From the NCBI GenBank assembly GCA_002027195.1, contig MWJO01000015.1:1-64000 (forward strand): a stretch of DNA of 64,000 nucleotides. The letters are read 5' to 3'. The notes below the pieces were generated by a model. It made no database searches, had not been told where the DNA came from, and was given only the letters and a program-made list of their open reading frames with translations. The position numbers and the translations under genes were made by a program. Source of the DNA: Streptomyces sp. GKU 895 (GTDB lineage: Bacteria > Actinomycetota > Actinomycetes > Streptomycetales > Streptomycetaceae). Within the stretch, counting starts at the first letter, position 1, and the number at the start of each line of letters is the position of its first letter. Shown here one piece after another: positions 7,242-15,399 of the stretch.

Positions 7242-7901
7242 GTGCCCGACGGCTCGCTGTCCCTGCCCGCCCGGCTCTACCTGCTGGCCTGGGACACCAC
7301 GCGCAACGAACTCACCGACACGATCCACGTCGATCACCTCGTGCGGGCCGGCGCCCTCACCGAACTGGCCCGGCGCGGGCTGCTCCTCGACGACGACGGC
7401 ATCGCCACCCCCGCCGACCTGGACTCCGACACCGGGGACGCCGTCCTCGACGGGCTCCTGGAACTCGTACGGGAGTCCCGGCCGCACCACTGGCACAGCT
7501 GGGTGCCGCTGCACGCGCGCGTGACGCTCGACGCGGTACGGGAGCAGCTGGCCGCCGACGGTTACCTCCGCGCGGAGAAGCGGCGGGCCCTTGGTGTGTT
7601 CCCGACCGTCGAGTACGCCCTGGAGCGCGTCGCCGTCGTGGACGCGCTGCGGGCGGAGGCGCGGCGGATCCTCGAAGGGGCGGTGCCGACCGCGGAGGTC
7701 TCCGACCGGGACGCGGCCGTCGTCACCCTGGCCGCCGCGGCCGGACTGCGCACCCTGCTGAGCCGGGACGAGCGCGGTCGGTACGAGGACCGGCTGGCGG
7801 AACTGGCCGGGCGCAGCGGGGCGGCGGGGGATGCGACGCGGAAGGCGGGGGAGGAGCTGAGGTCCGCGCTGTCGCGCGCGGCCGCGCCGGCGGGGGCCTG
7901 A
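7242..7901 (+). CDS. GPP34 (Golgi phosphoprotein 3) family protein
   Basis: A 219-residue GPP34-family protein. The family pattern runs LPARLYLLAWD near the start, an alternating LRAGALTELARRGLL block (here LVRAGALTELARRGLLLDDDG), and a charged C-terminal half with RAEKRRALGVFPTVEY. Eukaryotic members bind phosphoinositides on Golgi membranes; the role of the many Streptomyces paralogues is unknown. The GTG at 7242 is chosen because GGAGGAGG lies five bases upstream and it begins the conserved PDGSLSLP; the frame extends upstream to 7173 without family residues. Confidence 0.85.
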   Translation: MPDGSLSLPARLYLLAWDTTRNELTDTIHVDHLVRAGALTELARRGLLLDDDGIATPADLDSDTGDAVLDGLLELVRESRPHHWHSWVPLHARVTLDAVREQLAADGYLRAEKRRALGVFPTVEYALERVAVVDALRAEARRILEGAVPTAEVSDRDAAVVTLAAAAGLRTLLSRDERGRYEDRLAELAGRSGAAGDATRKAGEELRSALSRAAAPAGA

Positions 7902-8010
7902 GAGGCAGGCGGGGGCCCGAGAGGTGGGGCGGTCTCCCTCGCCGGTCTGCCGCACGTCGATGTCGTTTTCCTGCCAGCCCCGGCCCGCCCCCCGCTGCTT
8001 GAGTGAACGC

Positions 8011-8853
8011 ATGACCAAGCAGACCTCGCTCCGCGACCGTGCCCTCGCCTTCCACGCCCTGCACGTCCCCGGACGCCCACTGATCCTGCCCAACGCCTGG
8101 GACACCGCGAGCGCCCGGATCGTCGCTCACGCGGGAGCCGCGGCCGTCGCCACCACCAGCGCCGGGCTCGCGTGGGGCCTCGGCGCGGCGGACGGCGACC
8201 GGGTGGACCGGGGCCGGGCCCTCGGGGTCGTCGCGGACATCGCCGCCGCCGTGGACGTCCCCGTCAGCGCGGACGTCGAGAGCGGCTACGCCGAGGACCC
8301 GGAAGGAGTCGCCGACACGATCCGCGCGGTCCTCGCGGCGGGCGCGGTCGGCGTGAACATCGAGGACGCGCTGTACGGGGAGGGCGCGGGACCGCTGCGG
8401 GACGTCGCCGAGCAGGCCGAGCGGATCGCCGCCGCCCGCGCCGCCGCCGACGCTGCGGACGTGCCGTTGTTCGTCAACGCCCGGATCGACACGTTCCTGC
8501 GCGGCGCCGGGGGAGTGGATGACACCCTGGAACGGGCCGCTGCCTTCCGGGCCGCGGGAGCCGACGGGATCTTCGTCCCCGGGGCCGTCGAACCGGGGAT
8601 CGTGAAGGAGCTCGTCGACGGCGTCGACGGCCCGGTGAACATCATGGTCGGCCCTGGCGCCCCACCGGTCGCGGACCTGGCGGCGCTCGGCGTCGCGCGC
8701 GTGAGCGCGGGCGCGGGCATCCCCATGGCCGTGCACGCCCTGGTGCACCGCGCCGCGCGGGAGCTGCTGGACGCGGGCACGTACGACTCGCTGGCCGGCG
8801 GGTTCGACTACGGCGAGCTCAACGCGCTGCTGGGCGGGGGCCGTCAGCGGTAG
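8011..8853 (+). CDS. isocitrate lyase / PEP mutase superfamily protein
   Basis: A 280-residue TIM-barrel C-C or P-C bond lyase. NAWDTASARIVAHAGAAAVATTSAG is the characteristic opening of this group (shown here in shorthand: N-A-W-D ... TTSAG), followed by SADVESGYAED (metal/phosphate site, about residues 87-97), GVNIEDALYGEG and FVNARIDTFL. It lacks the KKCGH active-site motif of true isocitrate lyase, so a carboxy-PEP-mutase-like, oxaloacetase or 2-methylisocitrate-lyase-like role is possible. The substrate cannot be named. The ATG at 8011 begins the conserved N-terminus. It ends two bases before the convergent ssgD stop. Confidence 0.82.
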   Translation: MTKQTSLRDRALAFHALHVPGRPLILPNAWDTASARIVAHAGAAAVATTSAGLAWGLGAADGDRVDRGRALGVVADIAAAVDVPVSADVESGYAEDPEGVADTIRAVLAAGAVGVNIEDALYGEGAGPLRDVAEQAERIAAARAAADAADVPLFVNARIDTFLRGAGGVDDTLERAAAFRAAGADGIFVPGAVEPGIVKELVDGVDGPVNIMVGPGAPPVADLAALGVARVSAGAGIPMAVHALVHRAARELLDAGTYDSLAGGFDYGELNALLGGGRQR

Positions 8854-8854
8854 G

Positions 8855-9271
8855 TCAGCAGGCGTCCCGCATCAGCTCGGCCAGCTGCTGGTCGAGGTCG
8901 AGCTGGAGATGCTCCAGACCGACGGGCACCAGCTCGGCCGTCGCCTCCAGGAAACGCCGCAGCTCGCCCGAGCGGACATGCACGACGGCGGTGCCCTCGG
9001 GGGCGTGGAACTCCAGCACGGTGCGGTCGTAGCCGTACGGCCGCACACGTACGTCGCCGTGGCCCTCGGGGGCCGTCATGCCCGCGGTGAGGAGTTCGCG
9101 GGAGAACGTCCAGCAGACGTCCACGCCCTCCAGGGTGGCCGGCGCCGGAAAGGTCATCCGGACGGCGAACGGGTCGCGCCGGTCGTAGTGCAGGGTGGCG
9201 GGAATGCTCGGCATCCGCGGCGCGGCGGCGACGAGGCGGGCCTCTACGGGCTGCTCGATGACGGTGGACAA
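8855..9271 (-). CDS. ssgD: SsgA-like sporulation/cell-division regulator, probably SsgD
   Basis: A 138-residue SsgA-like protein (SALP), a family restricted to morphologically complex actinomycetes that guides septum and cell-wall assembly. Family features: TLHYDRRDPFAVRMTF at the N-terminal third, GVDVCWTFSRELL, VRVRPYGYDRTVLEFHAPEG and a C-terminal LDQQLAEL. The start is a TTG at 9271 preceded by AAGGGAGC; the frame stays open to a GTG at 9418 but that extension is low complexity (a QPS repeat). The name ssgD rests on remembered gene order (a SALP near the beta-oxidation operon and hopanoid cluster) and on similarity by eye, so the exact paralogue is less certain than the family. Confidence 0.8.
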   Translation of the reverse strand: MSTVIEQPVEARLVAAAPRMPSIPATLHYDRRDPFAVRMTFPAPATLEGVDVCWTFSRELLTAGMTAPEGHGDVRVRPYGYDRTVLEFHAPEGTAVVHVRSGELRRFLEATAELVPVGLEHLQLDLDQQLAELMRDAC

Positions 9272-9530
9272 CGCCTTGCTCCCTTGTGACGACTGAACGG
9301 ACGGCTGGACGGACGGCTGAGACGGCTGGACCGACCTCCGGGCGGTCGGGCCCGGACAAAGGAAGAGACGTCGGAACGGGCCCATCCGTGCACACCGGAA
9401 TCGAGTGACCTCGGTCACCGCGTTTCATGCACGGGAGTGACGCAGCCGACCTGCCGTGCCGCGAAGGGCACTTGTGACGCCCAGGACCCCATCTGGACGG
9501 CCACGCGCGCGTGGGCTAGCTTCGCCCGCC

Positions 9531-10528
9531 ATGAGGCGCTTGGGGAACACGCGACGGACGATACGTACGAGCCGCAGGATGCGAGCCGGTACCCGGATGG
9601 CCGCGGGGGTGGCCTGCGCGGCGGCGTTGGCCGCGCTGACGGCCGTACCCGCGCAGGCGCACGCACCGGAGCATCGGGCGCCGCACTGGGAGCTGAAGAA
9701 CAGCGGTACTCCGGACGTACGGTTCCGGGGTCTGTCCGCCGTCAGCCGGACGACCGCGTGGGTGTCCGGCACCCAGGGGACCGTGCTGCGCACCACGGAC
9801 GGCGGCGCGACCTGGCGGAACGTGTCGCCGCCCGGGGCGCAGGAGCTGCAGTTCCGGGACATCGAGGCCTTCGACGCGCGGCGGGCCGTCGTCCTGGCGA
9901 TCGGCGAGGGCGAGGAGTCCAGGGTGTACCGCACCGAGGACGGCGGAGCCACCTGGACCGAGTCCTTCCGCAACACCGACGCGCAGGCCTTCTACGACTG
10001 CCTCACCTTCCTCGACCGCAGGCACGGGCTGGCGATGAGCGATCCCGTGGACGGGAAGTTCCGCATCCTGTCGACGGACGACGGCGGCCGCTCCTGGAAG
10101 GTGCTCCCGAACGACGGCATGCCGGCCGCGCTGGCGGGCGAGGCCGGGTTCGCCGCGAGCGGCCAGTGCCTGGTCTCCTCCGGTCCGAAGGACGTCTGGC
10201 TCGCCACCGGAGGCGCGGCACGCGCGCGCGTGCTCCACTCCTCCGACCGCGGCCTGACCTGGACGGCCACCCGACACCCCCGACCCGGCCGGGACCCCGC
10301 CAAGGGTGTCTTCGCCCTTGCCTTCCGCGACCGCACGCACGGGTCTCGCGGTCGGGCGGCGACTACCGCGCGGACCAGGCCTCCCCGCAGGCGGGCGCGG
10401 TGACCGGGGACGGCGGCCGCACCTGGCGCACGGTCGACACGGGCTCCTACGACACCGTGGACTGCACCCCCGACCTGGGCTGCTGGGCGGCCGGCGAGAA
10501 GGGGCGGGTGGCCCGGCTGGAGAACTGA
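9531..10528 (+). CDS. secreted BNR/YCF48-like beta-propeller protein, frameshifted
   Basis: An exported protein of about 332 residues with an arginine-rich N-region and hydrophobic core ending in VPAQAHA (Sec signal peptide, about 45 residues). It contains repeated Asp-box-type motifs (TTDGGATWRN, TEDGGATWTE, STDDGGRSWKV, SDRGLTWTA, TGDGGRTWRT), which mark a sialidase/YCF48-like beta-propeller. No catalytic set for sialidase is evident, so an extracellular binding or photosystem-assembly-like scaffold fold is all that can be said. The frame breaks at about 10338-10355, where two G runs (GGG) each appear one base too long. Removing one G from each gives HGLAVGGDYRADQASP and continues to the stop at 10528. 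Confidence 0.75.
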
Positions 10529-10573
10529 GCGCGGAAGTGGGTACCCGGTCGCCGAGCGCGAAAGGAGAGCCCT

Positions 10574-10903
10574 ATGCCACGCGGTTCGAGCCCGAAGAGG
10601 GAACGCCAGTACGAGCACATCAAGAAGAGCGCCCAGGACCGGGGCGAGAGCACCGGCCGGGCCGAGGAGATCGCCGCGCGTACGGTCAACAAGGAACGCG
10701 CCCGCTCCGGCGAGTCCAAGACCGCGAGCCGCACCTCCACGCAGGACATGTCGTCCGGCAAGCGGGGCGGCCAGCGGTCCGGCAAGGGTTCGCAGGGCCC
10801 GACCTACGACCAGCTCTACGAAGAGGCCAAGCGGCGCAACATCAGCGGCCGTTCGGACATGAACAAGAGCCAGCTGAAGCAGGCGCTGGGCCGAAAGGGC
10901 TGA
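10574..10903 (+). CDS. small basic Rho-N-like (DUF7218-type) protein
   Basis: A 109-residue, very hydrophilic protein (many K, R, S, E). The C-terminal part, about residues 77-107 (TYDQLYEEAKRRNISGRS then MNKSQLKQAL), has the SAP/Rho N-terminal-like pattern that binds nucleic acid. The first 70 residues are disordered and lysine/serine rich. Such Streptomyces proteins are often labelled 'plasmid stabilisation protein' without evidence. AAAGGAGAG precedes the ATG. Placed between a secreted propeller and endonuclease V, with no obvious operon. A DNA- or RNA-associated role is inference. Confidence 0.65.
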   Translation: MPRGSSPKRERQYEHIKKSAQDRGESTGRAEEIAARTVNKERARSGESKTASRTSTQDMSSGKRGGQRSGKGSQGPTYDQLYEEAKRRNISGRSDMNKSQLKQALGRKG

Positions 10904-10941
10904 CCGGAGCCCGTAGGGGAGTGCGTACGCTCGTCGACATC

Positions 10942-11633
10942 ATGACGACCGTACGCATTCCCGCGGGCTGGCCCGCGACCGAGGACGAAGCCCGCGCCGT
11001 GCAGGACGAGTTGCGGACGAAAGTGGCGCTCGACGAATCCGGCCCACCACCCGGAACCGGCCGGGTGACGGGCGTCGACGTGGCCTACGACGACGAGCGG
11101 GACGTCGTCGCGGCCGCGGCGGTCGTCCTCGACGCGGCGACCCTGGAGGTCGTCGCTCAGGCCACGGCGGTCGGCCGCGTCTCCTTCCCGTACGTGCCCG
11201 GCCTGCTCGCCTTCCGCGAGATCCCCACGCTCCTGGCGGCCTTGGAGACCCTGCCCTGCCCGCCGGGCCTGATCGTCTGCGACGGCTACGGCCTCGCCCA
11301 CCCCCGCCGCTTCGGCCTCGCCAGCCACCTGGGCGTCCTCCTGGACCTCCCCACGATCGGCGTCGCGAAGAACCCCTTCACCTTCACGTACGACGACCCG
11401 GCCACCCCGCGCGGCAGCACCAGCCCGCTCCTGGCGGGCACCGAGGAGGTCGGCCGCGCCGTCCGCACCCGCGACTCCGTCAAGCCGGTCTTCGTCTCCG
11501 TGGGCCACCGCACCACCCTCGACAACGCCTGCGCCCCACACCCTGTCCCTGACCCCCGACGTACCGCCTCCCGGAGACCACCCGCCACGCGGACGCGCTG
11601 TGCCGGAGGGCGCTGAAGGAGGCGACGGCCTGA
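10942..11633 (+). CDS. nfi: endonuclease V (deoxyinosine 3'-endonuclease), frameshifted near C-terminus
   Basis: A DNA- or RNA-inosine repair nuclease of about 230 residues. Conserved blocks: GVDVAYDD (first catalytic Asp), VSFPYVPGLLAFRE, the second acidic motif CDGYGLAHPRRFGLASHLGV, and GVAKNPF. Near the end two C runs look one base too long (GCCCCAC at about 11531 and ACCCCCGAC at about 11551). Correcting both gives the expected C-terminus NACAHTLSLTP..RLPETTRHADALCRRALKEATA with a stop at 11631-11633; uncorrected, the frame runs into an arginine/proline-rich tail ending at 11616. The start is the ATG at 10942. Confidence 0.85.
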
Positions 11634-11762
11634 GACGCGCGCGTGGAGGGCGTTTCCTCGCTGCGACGAATGCGCGCGTGGAGGCCCTACTCGGCTCCTG
11701 AGTACGTGAACTGAGTATCTGTACGGATGTGGCGCGTCGGCATGATCGGCAGGCTGTGCCGC

Positions 11763-11924
11763 ATGACGACGCACCGTATGCCCCGCCAGCGCTCCCCGAA
11801 GCCTCTCGCCGACCCCAACCGGCCCGTCGAGCGGGCGGTGATGGCCGCGCTCGTCCTGGCCGTGCTCGCGGGGCTCGCCTGGATCTGCGGGATGATCTAC
11901 ACGGTCGCCACCTGGCCGCTGTAG
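11763..11924 (+). CDS. small single-pass membrane protein
   Basis: A 53-residue protein: a basic N-terminal segment (MTTHRMPRQRSPKPLAD), then one hydrophobic helix from about residue 27 (VMAALVLAVLAGLAWICGMIYTV), ending TWPL. The positive-inside rule predicts a cytoplasmic N-terminus. The ATG at 11763 is chosen over an upstream ATG at 11745 because it begins the basic segment. Resembles short conserved Streptomyces membrane proteins; function unknown. Confidence 0.6.
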   Translation: MTTHRMPRQRSPKPLADPNRPVERAVMAALVLAVLAGLAWICGMIYTVATWPL

Positions 11925-11980
11925 GGCGCGCCCGGCAATGCGCTTGTGGGGTGTCTCGGCGGCGCACTAGCTTGCCGAGG

Positions 11981-12637
11981 ATGGATCTCTTCTCGCGGAC
12001 GTGGGCGGCGCTGCGCAAGGCCGTCGCGGACCTTCCGGACCAGGACTTCGATAAGCCGTCGGGCTGTGCCGGGTGGCTGGTGCGGGACCTCGTGTGCCAT
12101 CTGGTGATCGACGCCCAGGACGTGCTGATCACCCTTGTCACCCCCGCTGATGCCGAGCCCACCGCCGACTCCGTCACCTACTGGCACGTCGCCGACGAGC
12201 CGCCCACCGGGGACGACCCGCTCGACGCACTGATCGTCCGGCTCGCCGCCGCCTACCAGGAGCCGCATCTGCTCAAGTTCCACCTGGACGACGTCGGTTC
12301 CGCCGCCGGACGCGCGGCCGAACTCGCCGACCCCGCCGGGCGGGTGAGCACCCAGGACATGGTCCTCACCGCCGGCGACTACCTCGGCGCCTACGTCCTG
12401 GAGTGGACGCTGCACCACCTCGACCTCATCGCCCACCTCCCGGACGCGGCGGCACCGCCCAGCGAGGGGCCGGCACGCTCCCGTGAGCTGCTGGAGCAGA
12501 TCGCCGGGGCCGCGTTCCCCGCCTCGTTCACCGACACGGACGCCCTCCTCGTCGGCACCGGACGCCGCCCGCCGACGGACGCGGAGCGGGCCGAACTGGG
12601 CGAGCTGGGCAAGAAGCTGCCGCTGATCCTGGGCTGA
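11981..12637 (+). CDS. maleylpyruvate isomerase N-terminal-like (DinB_2/MDMPI) protein
   Basis: A 218-residue four-helix-bundle protein of the DinB/MDMPI (mycothiol-dependent maleylpyruvate isomerase) superfamily. The pattern includes a helix with DFDKPSGCAGWLVRDLVCHLV (W, D and H typical of the first metal-binding helix), a central SVTYWHV and the late LEWTLHHLDLI block whose histidines complete the metal site. Such proteins often use mycothiol, but the substrate is unknown. It is convergent with the next gene (7-base gap). The ATG at 11981 begins the bundle directly. Confidence 0.65.
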   Translation: MDLFSRTWAALRKAVADLPDQDFDKPSGCAGWLVRDLVCHLVIDAQDVLITLVTPADAEPTADSVTYWHVADEPPTGDDPLDALIVRLAAAYQEPHLLKFHLDDVGSAAGRAAELADPAGRVSTQDMVLTAGDYLGAYVLEWTLHHLDLIAHLPDAAAPPSEGPARSRELLEQIAGAAFPASFTDTDALLVGTGRRPPTDAERAELGELGKKLPLILG

Positions 12638-12644
12638 GCCGTCG

Positions 12645-13823
12645 CTACCTGCTCTTCGCCACCCGGAACACGATCCCCGCCGCCCGCAGCCGTTCGATCA
12701 GCGCGTCCCCCATCGCGACCGCCGTCGTGACCTGCCCGGCCGTCGCCGGAAGGTCGTCGAAGGCGAGGCAGAGCGCCGCCTCGGCGAACATCTTCGCCGT
12801 CTCGTCGTACCCCGGGTCGCCGCCCGAGACCTCCGTGAACACCTGACGGCCGCCGCCCTCACCCACGAAACGCACCGAGAACCAGCTCTTCGCCCGCTTC
12901 TCCGCGCTCGGGCCGTCCCCGGGCCTGACCCGGCCCGACAACCAGCGCCGCGCGGGCGGCAGTTGGGCCGCCGCGAACAGCGCGCCGACCGCGGCGATTC
13001 CGCCCACCGCCACCGGCAGCCGGCGCACGGCCGCGTAGTGGCGGTAGCGGAAGTCGGGACCGTAACGCTCCAGCGCCCTGGCGGACCGGCCCACGATCTG
13101 GGCGTCGATCGTCGGCAACGGCAGCGCCCAGGTGCCGACCTCCCCGGCGAACCGCGGCGCGCCGTTCGGGGTCGTGGCCCGGCGCCCCACCAGGCGCGGC
13201 TCGTGGCGTCCCCGGTCCCGCGCGGCGGCCAGCATCTGCCGGCCGCGCGCGAACTGGTTCAGCGCCGAGGCGAACGTACCGCCCGAGAACATCGCGTCGG
13301 CCCGCACGAACCCGTCCACCCGCAGCGGCACCCCCTCCGGCAGCTGCCGCACCGTGAAGTACGCGCCGAGGTCGTGCGGCACCGAGTCGAAACCGCAGGC
13401 GTGCACCAGCCGCGCCCCGGTCTCCCGCGCGCGTGCGTCATGGCGGACGTACATCAGGTCCACGAACTCCGGCTCACCGGTGAGGTCGAGATAGTCCGCA
13501 CCCGTCTCCGCGCAGGCGGCGACCAGTTCCTCGCCGTACGTCACGTAGGGGCCCACCGTCGTGGCCACCACGCGCGCGTGCTCGGCGAGCGCCCGCAGCG
13601 AGGCGGGATCGGCCACGTCGGCCCGCAGCACACCGATCTCCGCGCCGCCCGGCAGCCGCTCCCGCAGCGCCTCGAGCTTCTCCTCGCTGCGGCCCGCGAT
13701 GGCCCACCGCAGCCCTTCGGGCGCGTGCGCGGCGAGGTACTGCGCGGTGAGCGTCCCCACGAAACCGGTCGCTCCGAAGAGCACGATGTCGTACGGACGG
13801 TCCGTTCTGTTCAGCCTGCTCAT
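12645..13823 (-). CDS. saccharopine dehydrogenase-like / trans-acting enoyl reductase family protein
   Basis: A 392-residue NAD(P)-binding oxidoreductase. The Rossmann motif FGATGFVGTLTAQYLA (about residues 16-31) opens the protein, with AGRSEEKL and DVADPASLRALAEHARVVATTVGPY following, as in the saccharopine-dehydrogenase-like group that includes the mycobacterial trans-acting enoyl reductase. HACGFDSVPHDLGAY is another family block, and a short hydrophobic helix near residue 275 (VGGIAAVGALFAAAQL) may touch the membrane. Divergent from the beta-oxidation operon, so a role in lipid metabolism is plausible but inferred. The ATG is at 13823. Confidence 0.75.
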   Translation of the reverse strand: MSRLNRTDRPYDIVLFGATGFVGTLTAQYLAAHAPEGLRWAIAGRSEEKLEALRERLPGGAEIGVLRADVADPASLRALAEHARVVATTVGPYVTYGEELVAACAETGADYLDLTGEPEFVDLMYVRHDARARETGARLVHACGFDSVPHDLGAYFTVRQLPEGVPLRVDGFVRADAMFSGGTFASALNQFARGRQMLAAARDRGRHEPRLVGRRATTPNGAPRFAGEVGTWALPLPTIDAQIVGRSARALERYGPDFRYRHYAAVRRLPVAVGGIAAVGALFAAAQLPPARRWLSGRVRPGDGPSAEKRAKSWFSVRFVGEGGGRQVFTEVSGGDPGYDETAKMFAEAALCLAFDDLPATAGQVTTAVAMGDALIERLRAAGIVFRVAKSR

Positions 13824-13915
13824 GACACCTCTCGTCCGCCGGCACGCCGTTGTCGGTGGCCGAGGCTAGCGTGACAGCAGAAAGGCGCGGACGGTGACCC
13901 ATCGGTAAATTGGCT

Positions 13916-13923
13916 AAGCGCTT
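13916..13923. promoter_or_regulatory. AAGCGCTT core palindrome in the divergent lipid-gene promoter region
   Basis: An 8-bp perfect palindrome extended on one side (TAAGCGCTTGCTCG), in the 200-base gap between the divergent reductase-like gene and the beta-oxidation operon. TetR-type fatty-acid regulators of actinomycetes often bind AAGCGCTT-like sites; this match is short and the call is tentative. Confidence 0.3.
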
Positions 13924-14023
13924 GCTCGTTCGGGCTCTTGTGTCCTGCGGAGCGGCTTCTTAGCATCACTGGTGTTACATCAGTTGTGTCACGCCCGGCA
14001 GGGCTGGACCGCATGGGGGCTGG

Positions 14024-15163
14024 ATGACCACGGCAACGACGCCAGGGCAGGGCCCGCTGACCGGCGTGCGCGTACTCGAGCTCGCCGGGATCGGCCCCGG
14101 CCCGTTCGCCGCCATGCTCCTGGCCGACCTCGGCGCCGACGTGGTGCGCGTCGACAGGCCCGGCGGACCCGGCCTCGCGATCAACCCGGCGTACGACGTC
14201 ACCAACCGCAACAAGCGCTCGGTGATCGTCGACCTCAAGGCTCCGGACGGCGCCGCCCGCGTCCTCGACCTCGCCGCGCACGCCGACATCCTCATCGAGG
14301 GCTACCGCCCCGGCGTCGCCGAACGCCTCGGCGTCGGCCCGGACGCCTGTCACGCCCGCAACCCCCGGCTGGTCTACGGCCGGATGACCGGCTGGGGCCA
14401 GGACGGGCCCCTCGCCGAGCGCGCCGGGCACGACATCGCGTACATCGCCCTCACCGGCACCCTCGGCATGATCGGCGACCCCGGCGCACCCCCGGCCGTC
14501 CCCGCCAACCTCCTCGGTGACTACGCGGGCGGCTCCCTCTACCTCGTCGTCGGCGTCCTCGCCGCCCTCCACCACGCGCGCGTGACCGGCGCCGGCCAGG
14601 TCGTGGACGCCGCCATCGTGGACGGCACCTCCCATCTCGCCGCGATGATCCACGGCATGGTCGCGGCCGGCGGCTGGCAGGACCGGCGCGGCGCCAACCT
14701 CCTCGACGGCGGTTGCCCGTACTACGGCACCTACGAGACCGCCGACGGCCGGTACATGGCGGTCGGCGCGCTGGAACCGCAGTTCTACGACGAGTTCGTC
14801 CGCGTCCTCGGCATCCCCGAGCACGCCGACGCCCGCAAGGACTGGACCCGCTGGGGCGAGCTGCGCGAGGCCGTCGCCGCCCGCTTCAGGTCCCGTACCC
14901 GGGACGAGTGGACGGCCGCCTTCGACGGCACCGACGCCTGCGTGGCACCCGTCCTGTCGCTGGCAGAGGCCCCGCACCACCCGCACCTCGCCGCCCGCGG
15001 CACCTTCACCGACCACGGCGGCATCACCCAGCCCGCCCCCGCACCCCGCTTCTCCGCGACCCCGACGGCGGTACGGACCGGCCCGGCGAGGCCCGGCGCC
15101 GACACCGCGGAGGTGGCCCGCGACTGGCACGTACCGGACCTGACCAAGGACCAGAGCCGGTGA
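14024..15163 (+). CDS. CaiB/BaiF CoA-transferase family protein, alpha-methylacyl-CoA racemase-like
   Basis: A 379-residue family III CoA-transferase fold protein, first gene of the beta-oxidation operon. The N-terminal block VLELAGIGPGPFAAMLLADLGADV and NRNKRSVIVDLK are typical. H136 (in AGHDIAY) and D166 (in NLLGDYAGG) match the His126/Asp156 acid-base pair of mycobacterial alpha-methylacyl-CoA racemase, offset by ten residues. That enzyme epimerises 2-methyl branched acyl-CoAs so they can enter beta-oxidation, which fits the acyl-CoA dehydrogenase, thiolase and FadB genes downstream. CoA-transferase activity remains an alternative. Its TGA overlaps the GTG of the next small ORF. Confidence 0.85.
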   Translation: MTTATTPGQGPLTGVRVLELAGIGPGPFAAMLLADLGADVVRVDRPGGPGLAINPAYDVTNRNKRSVIVDLKAPDGAARVLDLAAHADILIEGYRPGVAERLGVGPDACHARNPRLVYGRMTGWGQDGPLAERAGHDIAYIALTGTLGMIGDPGAPPAVPANLLGDYAGGSLYLVVGVLAALHHARVTGAGQVVDAAIVDGTSHLAAMIHGMVAAGGWQDRRGANLLDGGCPYYGTYETADGRYMAVGALEPQFYDEFVRVLGIPEHADARKDWTRWGELREAVAARFRSRTRDEWTAAFDGTDACVAPVLSLAEAPHHPHLAARGTFTDHGGITQPAPAPRFSATPTAVRTGPARPGADTAEVARDWHVPDLTKDQSR

Positions 15164-15399
15164 CGGGCGGAGAACCGACCGGGTCCCGGCATCCGACGAA
15201 GGTCGGCGAGCCGACCGGCTCGCGGCATCCGAGAAAGGGCGGTGAGCCGAACGGGCCCCGGCATCCGACGAACGGCGGCGAGCCGATCAGATCCCGACAT
15301 CCGGCGAAGGGCCGTGAACCGATCGGGTCCCGGCATCCGATGAAGGTGCAGAAGCCCATGAACGGCCAGGAACCCACGAAAGGCCCCGACGCGGAATGA
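15160..15399 (+). CDS. small repeat-peptide ORF translationally coupled inside the beta-oxidation operon
   Basis: An open frame of 79 codons fills the gap between the racemase-like gene and the acyl-CoA dehydrogenase. Its GTG overlaps the upstream TGA (GTGA at 15160-15163) and its TGA overlaps the downstream ATG (ATGA at 15396-15399), so coupled translation is possible. The product would be five 12-residue repeats with consensus GGEPxGSRHPxK plus a short tail: strongly basic and disordered. No family is recognised. It may be a genuine peptide, or only a minisatellite kept in frame by the coupling. Either way the 36-base period preserves the frame. Confidence 0.4.
   Translation: MTGGEPTGSRHPTKVGEPTGSRHPRKGGEPNGPRHPTNGGEPIRSRHPAKGREPIGSRHPMKVQKPMNGQEPTKGPDAE
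15166..15345 (+). repeat. 36-bp minisatellite, five tandem copies
   Basis: Units at 15166-15201, 15202-15237, 15238-15273, 15274-15309 and 15310-15345, each about GGCGAGCCG-n-GGGTCCCGGCATCCGACGAAG, differing at a few positions. A sixth degenerate partial copy precedes the acyl-CoA dehydrogenase start. There are no spacers, so this is not a CRISPR array. Copy number is likely to vary between strains. Confidence 0.9.

Noticed and set aside
10306..11616. A single 436-codon frame joining the propeller, the RhoN-like gene and endonuclease V
   Set aside because: It is in the endonuclease V frame only; the upstream part runs out of frame across two other genes.
15166..15345. Possible CRISPR array (36-bp repeats)
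   Set aside because: Units are contiguous without spacers, vary internally and keep a reading frame; no cas genes are nearby.
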